The notes under the pieces were generated by a model. It was not told where the DNA came from. It made no database searches and was given only the letters and a program-made list of their open reading frames with translations. Below are positions 1 through 7,998 of a stretch of 10,164 nucleotides of DNA, piece after piece (the stretch's first letter is position 1; each line of letters starts with the position of its first letter). Source of the stretch: Phoronis ovalis (taxonomy: Eukaryota > Phoronida > Phoronidae); NCBI GenBank assembly GCA_028565635.1, contig JAOXYB010067001.1:1-10164 (forward strand), written 5' to 3'. The translations under genes and the position numbers were made by a program.

Positions 1-72
1 TACAAAGATGGCTTTACAACTACAGAAACTACATCATATGATGGGCATCTGTCTGCACCCGCAGACCTCTTG
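1..72 (+). mobile_element. 3' tail of a Helentron-like non-autonomous element (copy A, truncated by window start)
   Basis: This stretch is nearly identical to the last 72 bp of the complete copies that end at 2872 and 5536. It contains the 12-bp palindrome CATCATATGATG (32-43), the subterminal inverted repeat ATGATGGGCAT (38-48), a hairpin GTCTGC-ACCC-GCAGAC (51-66) and the shared end CTCTTG at 72. The rest of the element lies upstream of the window. It sits in a HELLS intron and ends only 45 bp before the next exon. The family assignment is inferred from architecture; the repeat relationship itself is seen directly. Confidence 0.85.
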
Positions 73-117
73 TTATGTTTTCTATACAGGCTCACTTTGT
101 TTTTTAATTCATTGTAG

Positions 118-809
<692 letters not shown>

Positions 810-969
810 AATCCACAGTGTGATCTGCAAGCCCAAGACAGGTGTCATCGTATAGGACAAACAAGTCCAGTTCTTGTGTACCGACTTGTAACTGCTAATA
901 CAATTGACCAAAAAATATTAGAAAGAGCAGCTGGAAAGAGGAAGTTGGAGAAAATGATTATACACAAAA
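810..969 (+). CDS. HELLS: HELLS (LSH) SNF2 helicase, exon with helicase motif VI
   Basis: This exon continues the frame in phase 0 with [17 protein letters not shown], then [19 protein letters not shown] and [20 protein letters not shown] is SNF2 motif VI, including the arginine finger region used in ATP hydrolysis. The Q-rich start and the [23 protein letters not shown] block are characteristic of the HELLS/ISWI-like group. Joined to the next exon it reads IIHK-R-K-FKGG, the same length as the vertebrate HELLS segment, which supports the inferred donor at A|GTATCT (970). That donor is a weak match to the consensus. The frame stays open past the donor as far as 1307, so an intron-retained form would have a different C-terminus. 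Confidence 0.94.
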
Positions 970-1164
970 GTATCTATAAGAAACACATTTTTAATTGCCA
1001 TTGTGTAACACTTCTGTCCATTTTTATTTCTGTTCAATCACTGGTAGCTTTAGGTTTTCCGGAAGGATTTCATGCAGCTTTAGAGCAGACAAAGTATGAA
1101 ATCGATTATTCTGTAGATATGCAAAATTTACTATTTCTAGCTTTGGGTCTCCCAGAGCAATTTA
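970..1164 (+). other. HELLS intron, 5' part, with an unusual open frame
   Basis: This is the 5' part of a 2.3-kb intron, before the inserted element. The HELLS reading frame remains open through it. At 1041-1133 that frame encodes [16 protein letters not shown] followed by a segment ending MQNLL, which loosely resembles a ubiquitin-associated (UBA) three-helix domain. I find no clear splice sites that would make it an exon, so I do not annotate it as coding. Confidence 0.5.
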
Positions 1165-1165
1165 T

Positions 1166-1200
1166 ATGCCCATCACTATGTATAGTGAATGGGCATATAG
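1166..1200 (+). repeat. 5'-terminal hairpin of element copy B
   Basis: ATATGCCCATCACTAT (from 1164) and ATAGTGAATGGGCATAT are reverse complements apart from one bulged A, giving a 16-bp stem over a very small loop. The downstream arm is absent from copy C, where TATGCCCATCATTATG runs straight into TAAGGGTATGCG. The hairpin is therefore a change specific to this copy. Confidence 0.75.
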
Positions 1201-1209
1201 TTGTAGGGT

Positions 1210-2700
1210 ATGCGTATGAAACTTTTTCTTTGTCTCGCTATAACGGCTTCAGCTTTCGTCAGATCATCTTCGTATTTGGTACAGGTCAAAGCACAGGTCG
1301 GATATAATTTTGACCTCGATTACTTCCAACATGGCCGATTGGCAGCCAAGTTTGTACCCGAGAGGGCACCTCACGTTGCTCCCATTTCGGGAAAGACGAA
1401 GCATTGACTTGACGATTCGAAGGTGGATTCACGTAGGCCATGGGTTGGTGGGCATATTAGGCCAGGTGACATTTCAAAATGACCTTGAGAAGTAGGTCAA
1501 ATGTCTATACGAATCTGACAATTTTTGTTGCGCGTAACACTTTCTCTGTCGCGCAATAACTACTTCAGTTTTTATCCGATCTGCTTTATATTTGGTACAG
1601 GATAAATGCAGGTCAAAATGCAGATTGCCTGTAATTTCGACATGGATCACGTTCAAGATGGCCGACTGGTGGCCATGTTTGTTCTCGAGACGTTAGCTCA
1701 CAATATTAGCTTTTGTTTAGCTCACAATAATAGCTTTTGTTTTTGTCGGATCATCTTCATATTTGGTACAGGATAAATACTGGTCAAAGTATACGTTGGA
1801 TATAAGTAAATACAAGTCAAAATGCAGATCGTATGTAATTTCCATGTGGATCACTTTCAAGATAGCCGACCGGCATCCATGTTTTTTCCCGATAGTGCAC
1901 GTTACATTGCACCGATTTCGTGAAAGACGAAGCGATGACTGGACGATTCGAAGGTGGATCACAAAGCCCATAGGTTGGTGGGATGCATTAGGCCAGGTGA
2001 CATTTCAAAGTGACCTTGAGAAGTAGGTCAAATTCCGATACGCATCTTCGACATATTTCTTGTCTTGCAATGACTGCTTCAGTTTTTATCATATCAGCTT
2101 TATATTTGGTACTGGCTAAAGTGCAGATAGGCATTCATTTTGACTTGGATATCTTCCAAGATGGCTGACTGGCAGCCATGTTTGTTCTCGAGATGTTAGC
2201 TTGCAATGACAGCTTTGGTTTTTGTCGGATCATCTTCATATTCAGTACAGGGTAAATACAGATCAAAGTACAGGTCAGACATAATTTTGACCCCAATTAC
2301 TTCCAACATGGCCAACAGTACTGGCAGTCATGTTTTTCCCGAGAATGCATCTCACATTGCACCCATTTCGAGAAGGACGAAGTAGTGACTTGACAATTCG
2401 AAGCTGAATTTACGAAAGCCATACGTTAATAGGCATATTAAGCCTGGATGGTGACATTTTAAAATGACCTTGAAACATAGACCAAATGCCAATATATATA
2501 CGAATCTTCAACATTTTTCATTGTACATAACTGTTTCTTAGTCTCACAATAATAACTTTAGCTTTTATCGAATCATGTTCATATTTGATACAAGGTAAGT
2601 ACAGGTCAAACTACAAGTCACATGTAAGTTTGACCCAATTACTTCCAACATGGCCAACTGGTCGTCGTGTTTGTTCCCAATAGTGCAAGTTACTATAGTT
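1210..2700 (+). repeat. Tandem-repeat core of copy B, alternating long and short units
   Basis: Diverged tandem units share the anchor TTTGGTACAGG, at about 1275, 1591, 1762, 2105, 2241 and 2584. Spacings are 316, 171, 343, 136 and 343 bp, so long and short units alternate with a combined period near 480 bp. Long units carry GGGAAAGACGAAGC, CGATTCGAAGGTGGAT and GACATTTCAAAATGACCTTG. Short units carry GATCACGTTCAAGATGGCC and the phrase TTCTCGAGA. Most units contain the palindromic block ATGGCCG-ACTGG-CGGCCAT or a variant of it. Short open frames here on both strands are by-products of the repeat. Confidence 0.85.
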
Positions 2701-2721
2701 TACTATTTTTACTATAGTTAT

Positions 2722-2872
2722 AAAGCAAAACCACCTATTTTCCTTTCAAACCAAAAATTTGACATTTTTCCTCTATTATCAACCTCAAAACTCTTATACA
2801 TACAAAGATGGCTTTACAACTAAATAAACTACATCATATGATGGGCATCTGTCTGCACTAGCAGACCTCTTG
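2722..2872 (+). repeat. Conserved 3' tail of element copy B
   Basis: This 151-bp block is nearly identical to 5387-5536, with about seven substitutions and one indel. Its last 72 bp also match 1-72 and the reverse complement of 10091-10162. It runs from AAAGCAAAACCACC through CAAAGATGGCTTTA and CATCATATGATGGGCAT to the hairpin GTCTGC-ACTA-GCAGAC and the end CTCTTG. It is the least variable part of the element, as expected if it holds the 3' termination signal. Confidence 0.9.
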
Positions 2873-3279
2873 ATTTTGGTTTACCGGACAACTACACGTA
2901 AGGATTCAATAATTAGCATCACACATCAGCTATTCCCGGGAGGTTTCCCATTAGATCTCGGTCAAATGATTACAGTGTCAAATGGTTTATGTTGTTTGTG
3001 AATAGTTTAGCATGCACATTGGTGCTATTGATAACCTATTTCATTAATTATTGTAACAAAACAGTGCAGTTAATCAAATACATTAGGCACTGATACAGTC
3101 CAGAGAAAACTGAGGAGTTTTGTATTATACGCGTAGGTTGTGAAATCTGTTTTGCAATAAAAGAAGTGTATTATTAATAATCTACACAATCACGTTTCCA
3201 GATAATGAGTATAACAGGAGTTCCCTCTCTATCATCACTTTTCTGTATTTTGAAATTCCTGTTGCCTATCTTTGCACAG
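2873..3279 (+). other. HELLS intron, 3' part, no other feature seen
   Basis: Unique-looking AT-rich intron sequence between the end of element copy B and the acceptor TTTGCACAG at 3279. I see no gene or repeat in it. Confidence 0.8.
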
Positions 3280-3483
3280 GAAAATTTAAAGGTGGGCTGC
3301 AACAGGCAAGCAGTGCTGTAAATCCAGTTACTCCTCAGGAACTGTTGGAATTATTGAAGTCGCAGGACCATGAGGATACGTTTCATGGTCGTGGAAAACA
3401 GGTGATCAGTAACCGTGACTTGGACAAGCTGCTGGATAGACAAGACCTATATGACAGGTGGTTCAACAGTCAGGACAGCCAAG
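3280..3483 (+). CDS. HELLS: HELLS (LSH), C-terminal region exon
   Basis: This exon carries the HELLS-specific tail downstream of the helicase lobes: KFKGGLQQ, then TPQELLELLKSQDHED, then GKQVISNRDLDKLLDRQDLYD. The vertebrate counterpart has the same order (FKGG, a P.EL.ELLKS block, VIS..DL..LLDR.DL), so orthology is well supported. The acceptor is TTTGCACAG and the phase-1 junction with the previous exon makes an Arg codon (A + GA). The donor is G|GTATAG at 3484. This region has no catalytic motif. Confidence 0.93.
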
Positions 3484-3641
3484 GTATAGTTGTGCTTATT
3501 TGTAAATGTTAGTAGAAATCATGCAACATGCTTTGACTGCAATTTCTTAAGTGCATATTGAGATTATTTTCAAAAGGCTCCATTTATTTTTTGCAAATAC
3601 CTACATATTTTGCTAAAATCAGTTTTGTATCCCAATTTTAG
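3484..3641 (+). other. Short HELLS intron
   Basis: A 158-bp intron from donor GTATAG (3484) to acceptor CCAATTTTAG (3641). Phase 1 on both sides gives a GAT (Asp) codon across the junction. No repeat is present. Confidence 0.88.
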
Positions 3642-3730
3642 ATGGGAAGAAATTGACAAGAAAGAAGAAGCAAACTTCTAAAGACGTCAGGGGAGTGTTC
3701 AAAATTGTGGATGAAGATGACAGCAAATAG
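3642..3730 (+). CDS. HELLS: HELLS (LSH), terminal coding exon with stop
   Basis: The last exon encodes DGKKLTRKKKQTSK, then VRGVFKIVDEDDSK and the stop TAG (3728-3730). The (V/G)FKI core near the end matches the vertebrate C-terminus (GIFKI followed by acidic/serine residues), which confirms that this is the natural end. The Lys/Arg-rich run before it could add a nuclear-localisation signal; it is not obvious at this place in vertebrate HELLS. The four exons in the window sum to 570 nt (189 codons plus stop) with no internal stop. Confidence 0.92.
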
Positions 3731-3780
3731 GGCCAAATGAGTGGAGAAAACTGGTAATGTCAGCTTCAATATGACATCTT

Positions 3781-3940
3781 TTGTTTGCATATTAAACTGC
3801 TCAGGTAGCTTTTTTACATTATTGCTGGCAGTATGTATCAGATTAAAAAAGAAGCTGTTTCAAGGCAGTAATTATCAGAAATGTAATCTAGTCTTTTCTT
3901 ATTATAATACATTGATTTTTATCACTTTGAGGCAACTCTG
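3781..3940 (+). repeat. 160-bp tandem duplication, first unit (intact, empty site)
   Basis: TTGTTTGCATATTAAACTGC and the next 20 bases recur exactly 160 bp later, at 3941-3980 (35 of 40 identical). The continuation (ATTATTGCTGGCAGTAT at 3818 and a 38-bp block at 3856-3893) recurs only beyond element copy C, at 5540-5556 and 5592-5629 (37 of 38 identical in the latter block). This unit therefore represents the duplicated sequence without the transposon. It lies in or just after the HELLS 3' untranslated region. Confidence 0.85.
3791..3796 (+). promoter_or_regulatory. Candidate HELLS polyadenylation signal ATTAAA
   Basis: ATTAAA lies 61 nt after the HELLS stop, and a second ATTAAA lies at 3842-3847. 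I see no AATAAA before element copy C, so one of these is the likeliest signal. This is position-based inference only. Confidence 0.35.
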
Positions 3941-4004
3941 TTGTTTGCATATAAAAGTGCTCAGGTGGCTTTTTCACTTTTTATGCCCATCATTATGTAA
4001 GGGT

Positions 4005-5386
4005 ATGCGTATGAAACTTTTTCTTTGTCTCGCTATAACGGCTTCAGCTTTCATCAGATCATCTTCGTATTTGGTACAGGGTAAGTACAGGTCAAAGCAC
4101 AGGTCGGATATAATTTTTACCTCGACTACTTCCAACATGGCCGATTGTCGGCCATGTTTGTACCCAAGAGCGCACCTCACGTTGAGCCCATTTCGGGAAA
4201 GACGAAGCGTTGACTTGACAATTCGAAGGTGGGTTCACATAGGCCATGGGTTGGTGACATTTCAAAATGACTTTGAGAAATAGGTCAAATGTCGATACGA
4301 ATCTTTGACAATTTTTGTTGCGCGTAAGACTTTCTTTGTCGTGCAATAAGTACTTCAGTTTTTATCCAATCAGCTTTATATTTGGTACAGGATAAATACA
4401 GGTCTAAATGCAGATTGTCTATAATTTCCATGTGGACCGCTTTCAAGATGGTGCACGTTACGTTGCAGCCATTTCGTGAAAGACGAAGCGATGACTGGAC
4501 GATTCGAAGGTGGATCACAAAGCCCATAGGTTGGTGGGGTGTATTAGGCCAGATGACATTTCAAAGTGACCTGGAGAAGTAGGTCAAATTCCGATACGAA
4601 TCTTCGACATTTTTCATTTGCGTAACACTTTTCTTATCTTGCAATGACTGCTTCAGTTTTATCTGATCAGCTTTATATTTGGTACAGGCTAAATACAGGT
4701 CAACATGCAGATCGTCTGTAATTTCGACATGGATCATGTTCAAGATGGCCAACTGGCCGCCATGTTTGTTCTCGAGATGTTAGCTCCCAATAATAGCTTT
4801 TGTTTTTGTCGGATCATCTTCATATTGGGTACAGGGTAAATACTGGTCAAAGTACACGTTGGATATAAGTTTGACCCCCGATTACTTCCAACATGGCCGA
4901 CTGGCGGCCATGTTTGTACCCGAGAGTGCATGTTACGTTGCGCCCATTTTGGGAGACGAAGCGATGACTGGACGATTCAAAGGTGGATTCACGTAGGCCA
5001 TAGGTTGGTGGGCGTATTAGGCCACGCCACATTTCAAAATGACCTTGAGAAATAGGTCAAATGCCGATGCGAATCTTCGACATTTTTTGTGCGTAATACT
5101 TTCTTTGTCGCGCAATAACTGCGTCAGTTTTTATCCGATCAGCTTTATATTTTTATCCGTTGCGTCCATTTTGGGAAAGACGAAGCGATGATTGGACGAT
5201 TTGAAGGTTGGTTCACGAAGGTCATAGGTTGGTGGGTGTATTTTGTCAAGTGACATTTCAAATTGACCTTGAGAAGTAGGTCAAATGCCGATATGAATCT
5301 TCGACATTTTTTGTTGTGCGTAACACTTTCTTTGTCGCACAATAACTGTTTTTATCTGATCAGCTTTATATTTGGTACGCCAAGAC
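4005..5386 (+). repeat. Tandem-repeat core of copy C, including hybrid units
   Basis: Anchors TTTGGTACAGG or variants lie at 4070, 4381, 4678, 4825 and 5371, plus a damaged one near 5150. The first unit (TCGCTATAACGGCTTCAGCTTT before the anchor, at 4030) matches the first unit of copy B. The unit starting at 4381 has the head of a short unit joined at about 4448 (CAAGATGG then TGCACGTTACG) to the tail of a long unit. A similar fusion is seen near 5152. Confidence 0.83.
4893..4911. repeat. Representative conserved hairpin of the repeat unit
   Basis: ATGGCCG-ACTGG-CGGCCAT is a perfect 7-bp inverted repeat with a 5-nt loop. Related blocks lie at 1658, 2161, 4137 and 9854. At 2161 both arms differ in a compensating way (ATGGCTG with CAGCCAT), so pairing is kept. 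The role is unknown. Confidence 0.75.
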
Positions 5387-5536
5387 AAAGCAAAACCACC
5401 TATTTTCCTTTCAAACCAAAAATTTGACATTTTCCCTCATTATCAACCTCAAAACTCTTATACATACAAAGATGGCTTTAGAACTAAAGAAACTACATCA
5501 TATGATGGGCATCTGTCTGCACCCGCAGACCTCTTG
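5387..5536 (+). repeat. Conserved 3' tail of element copy C
   Basis: This block has the same layout as the 2722-2872 tail. Its hairpin GTCTGC-ACCC-GCAGAC is at 5515-5530, it ends CTCTTG, and its last part also matches 1-72. The loop bases differ between copies while the stem is constant. Confidence 0.9.
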
Positions 5537-5629
5537 TTTATTATTGCTGACAGTATATAGGTATTAGTAGTAGCAGACTAGCAGAGGCCCTTGTTTCAAG
5601 GCAGTAATTTTCAGAAATGTAATCTAGTC

Positions 5630-6080
5630 AGATTGTTATCATTATGCATCTTTTTGAGTTAACAAATTTACATATTACATGGTTTGCAAAATGAGGAATT
5701 GTTGAGGTTAACAAATAAATATGCATTAAACTAATTACATGCTATCTTCTGTATTTATCAGAGTATTATGTACATTCCATTTTTGTAACCTTATGAAATC
5801 TGGTAAAAACAAACATTTCCAAGACAGACTTAATATTATTACATACAAAACCTGTACTTGACATGCTGACATCATCATTCTAGTTATCAAGAACCTAAAA
5901 TTAACTAAGTAAAAGCATGCAGATGTATCAAAAATAAATATACCATAAATAAATATTACTTCCTCTTAAAATAAAACAAATGAATTACAACTACATTTAA
6001 TGTGAATTTACAGTTTCAGTAAACTTCAATGTTTTACATCTTTATAAATATTTACAATACTATATGTCTTTTACTATACA
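5630..6080. other. Intergenic AT-rich sequence / probable ATF2-7 3' untranslated region
   Basis: No coding segment is seen on either strand. The part nearest 6092 is presumably transcribed on the minus strand as the 3' untranslated region of the ATF2/7-like gene. There is no further copy of the local repeat. Confidence 0.6.
5996..6001 (-). promoter_or_regulatory. Candidate polyadenylation signal ATTAAA for the ATF2/7-like gene
   Basis: On the minus strand ATTAAA lies about 92 nt after the stop codon. Overlapping AATAAA hexamers at 6090-6081 are only a few bases after the stop, which would give a very short 3' untranslated region. Either could be used. Confidence 0.35.
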
Positions 6081-6092
6081 TTTATTTATTAT

Positions 6093-6265
6093 TTACATTG
6101 GTATTACTGTGACATTTTGTACTGTTACTGGTATAGTTTGTACATCAGTGGATGACAAACTTGATAAAGCTGATGTTGCTATTGCTTCAGCTACATTTTG
6201 TGAGGATGGTTGGGTTACTGTACTTGATACAGGCTGTGTTGCAGATGAACCCATTAGACCATTAA
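6093..6265 (-). CDS. ATF2: ATF2/ATF7-like bZIP factor, terminal coding exon
   Basis: On the minus strand, after acceptor TTTCCCTTGCAG (AG at 6267-6266), the frame reads FNGLMGSSATQ, then SQNVAEAIATSALSSLSSTD, and ends VQNVTVIPM with stop TAA at 6095-6093. The first codon (TTT) is split: T comes from the preceding exon. The Ser/Thr/Gln-rich composition and the EAIATSAL..L segment resemble the C-terminal tail of ATF2/ATF7 (EAVATSVLTQM-like). Assignment rests mainly on phase and continuity with the zipper exon. A plus-strand open frame covering the same bases is a shadow. Confidence 0.8.
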
Positions 6266-6979
6266 CTGCAAGGGAAATCTTGAATTTAGGTCAACGCATT
6301 TATACAAATTTCAACCAATGCTATTGCAATCAAAATCAAGGGACAAACATATAAAAGAACATTTTTAGAAACGTAGTACTAACTTTAAAAATTAAAAGAT
6401 GCGTGATCAAATAAATTATAATTTAATAACGAAATTACAGAACAAAAAACCAAGCAATCACCATCAGAGCATAGAGTGACGCACTAGTAAGAGGACTGAT
6501 TTGAACATTTGCTTTCGGGTTCTACACTATTATAAAACTTGAAAATTTGTTCTTGGTCGTCACTCATACAAGGACTTGCTTCCATGGTGGTAAAAAAGCA
6601 TTATTTTGCTATTAACTCCAACTGAAGGTCGGTCATTTTCATACAACATTTCGGATTTATTTCGGATCTATTTCTTTTACTTTGTAAATTATAGTTACTT
6701 TGTTACTGGTAGTAGCTTTTATGATGCATTAGATATAACTTATTCTGGAATTAAATGAATATTCATGGAGAATACATTGTAGGATTTAAATGTGGGTACG
6801 CAACCTTGTGACTGCCATGATTAAAATTCAAAAATAAGAATCTATCCTGTGTGATAATTATGTTTTGTTATAATTATGTTATTGTTTAACGAAAGACGAG
6901 ACAATTTATGCATTTTTTATCCTCAGTCTCTCGTAGCTTTCAAAATGATGAACTTGTAACTGTAGTTTATGATACTTAC
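6266..6979 (-). other. ATF2/7-like gene intron, no other feature seen
   Basis: A 714-bp intron between the zipper exon and the last exon, with minus-strand donor GTAAGTAT at 6979 and acceptor TTGCAG at 6266. AT-rich with minor short direct repeats such as ATTATGTT (around 6858-6880). I recognise no gene. Confidence 0.8.
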
Positions 6980-7088
6980 ACAGGAACTGTCCCTGGGCTT
7001 GTTGCTGACGTGTGACAGGACAATCTTTATGGGCTAGCAAAACAGATTTGAGTGTTGCCACTTCTTCTCGGAGAGACATTACTTCATT
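6980..7088 (-). CDS. ATF2: ATF2/ATF7-like bZIP factor, leucine-zipper exon
   Basis: This minus-strand exon reads NEVMSLREEVATLKSVLLAH followed by KDCPVTRQQQAQGQFL. The LLAHKDCPV block is diagnostic of the ATF2/ATF7/CREB5 group. With the preceding exon, leucines recur every seven residues five times, then His, forming the dimerisation coiled coil. Spacing from the basic region is identical to vertebrate ATF2. The acceptor is TTGTAG (AG at 7090-7089) and the donor is T|GTAAGTAT, leaving phase 1. ATF2-type factors bind CRE sites as homodimers or with Jun, and are activated by p38/JNK phosphorylation at an N-terminal site that is outside this window. Confidence 0.93.
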
Positions 7089-7369
7089 CTACAATAAAAT
7101 AATAAGACCTTATAAATAAGTGGCAATGATGTAGATTTTTCAATAAAATACTCTATCTTTGGGAGCTATTGAATTATGTGTTGGACACAAACCACATTGT
7201 GTTTTACAAACAGGATACGTCATGGTGAATACAGACGGCGTTAATAAATATAGTATATGTATAAATACAGTTGTCCACCAGTGAAACCAAAAGATTGTTT
7301 CGTAACATTAAACTATTTGAAAGTGTTTCACCATGTACCAGTAGCAAAACATTGTTATAAGTAACTTAG

Positions 7370-7707
7370 TATTCAATGGCAGAGTTTTTATTATTTGTGA
7401 AAAGTGTAGCCTTTTGGTTTAAACATTAGTCTGTACAGAGGATTTCTCAAAATTAGTTTGCAAACCCAAGTGTGAAGTGTCAAATAACAATTCTCTGTGT
7501 GATGGCTATCAAAATATAATCATCAACATATAAAATTATATGTAAACCTAAACTATGCCAATACTGCACCACAGCTGTCAAGATCTGGACAAACACGTTT
7601 GGATAAATATTTGTGAAAAGGATCATAAAATTAAGACAGCATATTGGCTTTGTATTAAGTAAAGGTAGTGTTAGTGCTAGGAGAAGACAGTGTATTTCTA
7701 TGTTCAA
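7370..7707 (-). pseudogene. Reverse-transcriptase remnant (DIRS-like or related retroelement)
   Basis: On the minus strand the frame reads VFVQILTAVVQYW then HSLGLHIILYVDDYILIA. YVDD (7530-7519) is the metal-binding motif of a reverse transcriptase, and the residues before it match the usual '..W...G...YVDD...' context. About 17 codons later, in another frame, comes LGLQTNFEKSSVQ (from 7469), the expected LG..N.EKS motif. That frame then meets a stop, so the fragment is broken by at least one frameshift and one stop. Upstream palm and fingers motifs are not recognisable. The class is a guess from the RNase H-like piece nearby; Ty3-like is possible. Confidence 0.7.
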
Positions 7708-7801
7708 AGCAGTTTAGCTGGCAAATTTTTACTTAAAATTTGTATTATTTGTTGCACACTAGAAGAATATCATGGCAGGATATTTTGACACATTATCATG
7801 G

Positions 7802-7998
7802 AACTGTAAGCAAGCTGGATGGTGGAGTGTAGCAAGAGGCGCAAGGTATTTGGAATGATTGGATACAGCATGCAAACCATCAAATTACAAAGAACTGTTA
7901 GCAATTCTTCTAGCATTGAACACATTTGCCAAATAATTACAGGGCAAAACTACAAACATTGTCGGATAATATAATGGCAACAGTATACTTAAACTTCA
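7802..7998 (+). pseudogene. Retroelement RNase H-like remnant, opposite strand to the RT piece
   Basis: On the plus strand one frame reads NCKQAGWWSVARGARYLE, a stop, then SNYKELLAILLALNTFAK (7880-7933) and a stop. After a frame change, LSDNIMATVYLN follows (7959-7994). The order 'D.S..GWG...', '..N..ELLA.LLAL..F', '(S/T)DN....YLN' is that of DIRS-type RNase H domains. The second catalytic Asp (SDN) is kept, while the first (expected DAS) reads NCK. At least two stops and one frameshift make it non-functional. Neighbouring integrase or tyrosine-recombinase sequence was not found. Confidence 0.62.

Larger units (their letters stand above)
1165..2872 (+). mobile_element. Helentron-like non-autonomous element with tandem-repeat core (copy B), in HELLS intron
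   Basis: A complete copy of about 1.7 kb. The 5' end has the inverted repeat ATGCCCATCAC (1166-1176), which matches the subterminal ATGATGGGCAT near the 3' end at 10 of 11 positions. A tandem-repeat core follows (about 1200-2700), then a conserved tail (2722-2872) carrying a 6-bp-stem hairpin (2851-2866) and the end CTCTTG. There is no open reading frame of note, so it is non-autonomous. A terminal 5' and subterminal 3' inverted repeat, a 3' hairpin, a repeat core and no long target duplication are the features described for HINE elements (DINE-1, oyster 'pearl' elements). A satellite-carrying element of another class is the main alternative. Confidence 0.75.
3978..5539 (+). mobile_element. 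Helentron-like non-autonomous element (copy C), downstream of HELLS
   Basis: A second complete copy, about 1.56 kb. Comparison with the intact duplicate at 3781-3893 places the inserted DNA between C3977 and A5540. Both edges are T-rich (TTT at 3978-3980 and 5537-5539), so the exact ends may shift by about 3 bp. The likely termini are TATGCCCATCATTATG (from 3982) and CTCTTG (5531-5536). The 5' ATGCCCATCAT (3983-3993) is a perfect inverted match to the subterminal ATGATGGGCAT in the tail. No target duplication longer than the T run is seen, which fits rolling-circle insertion. There is no coding capacity. Confidence 0.8.
3941..5629 (+). repeat. 160-bp tandem duplication, second unit, split by element copy C
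   Basis: The left part is 3941-3977 and the right part is 5540-5629. Together they match 3781-3893, with a variable 20-40-bp stretch between 5557 and 5591. The 1.56 kb between them is element copy C. Confidence 0.83.

Noticed and set aside
80-117. Alternative acceptor CTATACAG at 88-89 extending the HELLS exon
   Set aside because: It would add 28 nt containing stop codons or a frameshift; the TAG at 115-117 keeps the frame. Kept only as a note in the findings.
1210-2026. Several 60-90-codon open frames on both strands in the repeat core, with recurring RRS.D.TIRRW-like translations
   Set aside because: They are different-frame translations of the same tandem repeat, and start and stop at random points of the unit. 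The same pattern occurs at 3741-4931 and 9709-10134.
1165-2872. Canonical Helitron
   Set aside because: The 3' end is CTCTTG rather than CTRR, and the flanks are not consistently A and T; the Helentron-like layout fits better.
1210-5386. CRISPR-like array
   Set aside because: Repeat units are hundreds of bases long, diverged, and without regular unique spacers; the surrounding genes are animal genes with introns.
6064-6354. A 96-codon plus-strand open frame with a hydrophobic, signal-like start
   Set aside because: It is antisense to the last ATF2/7 exon, whose own frame is supported by splice sites, matching phase and family similarity.
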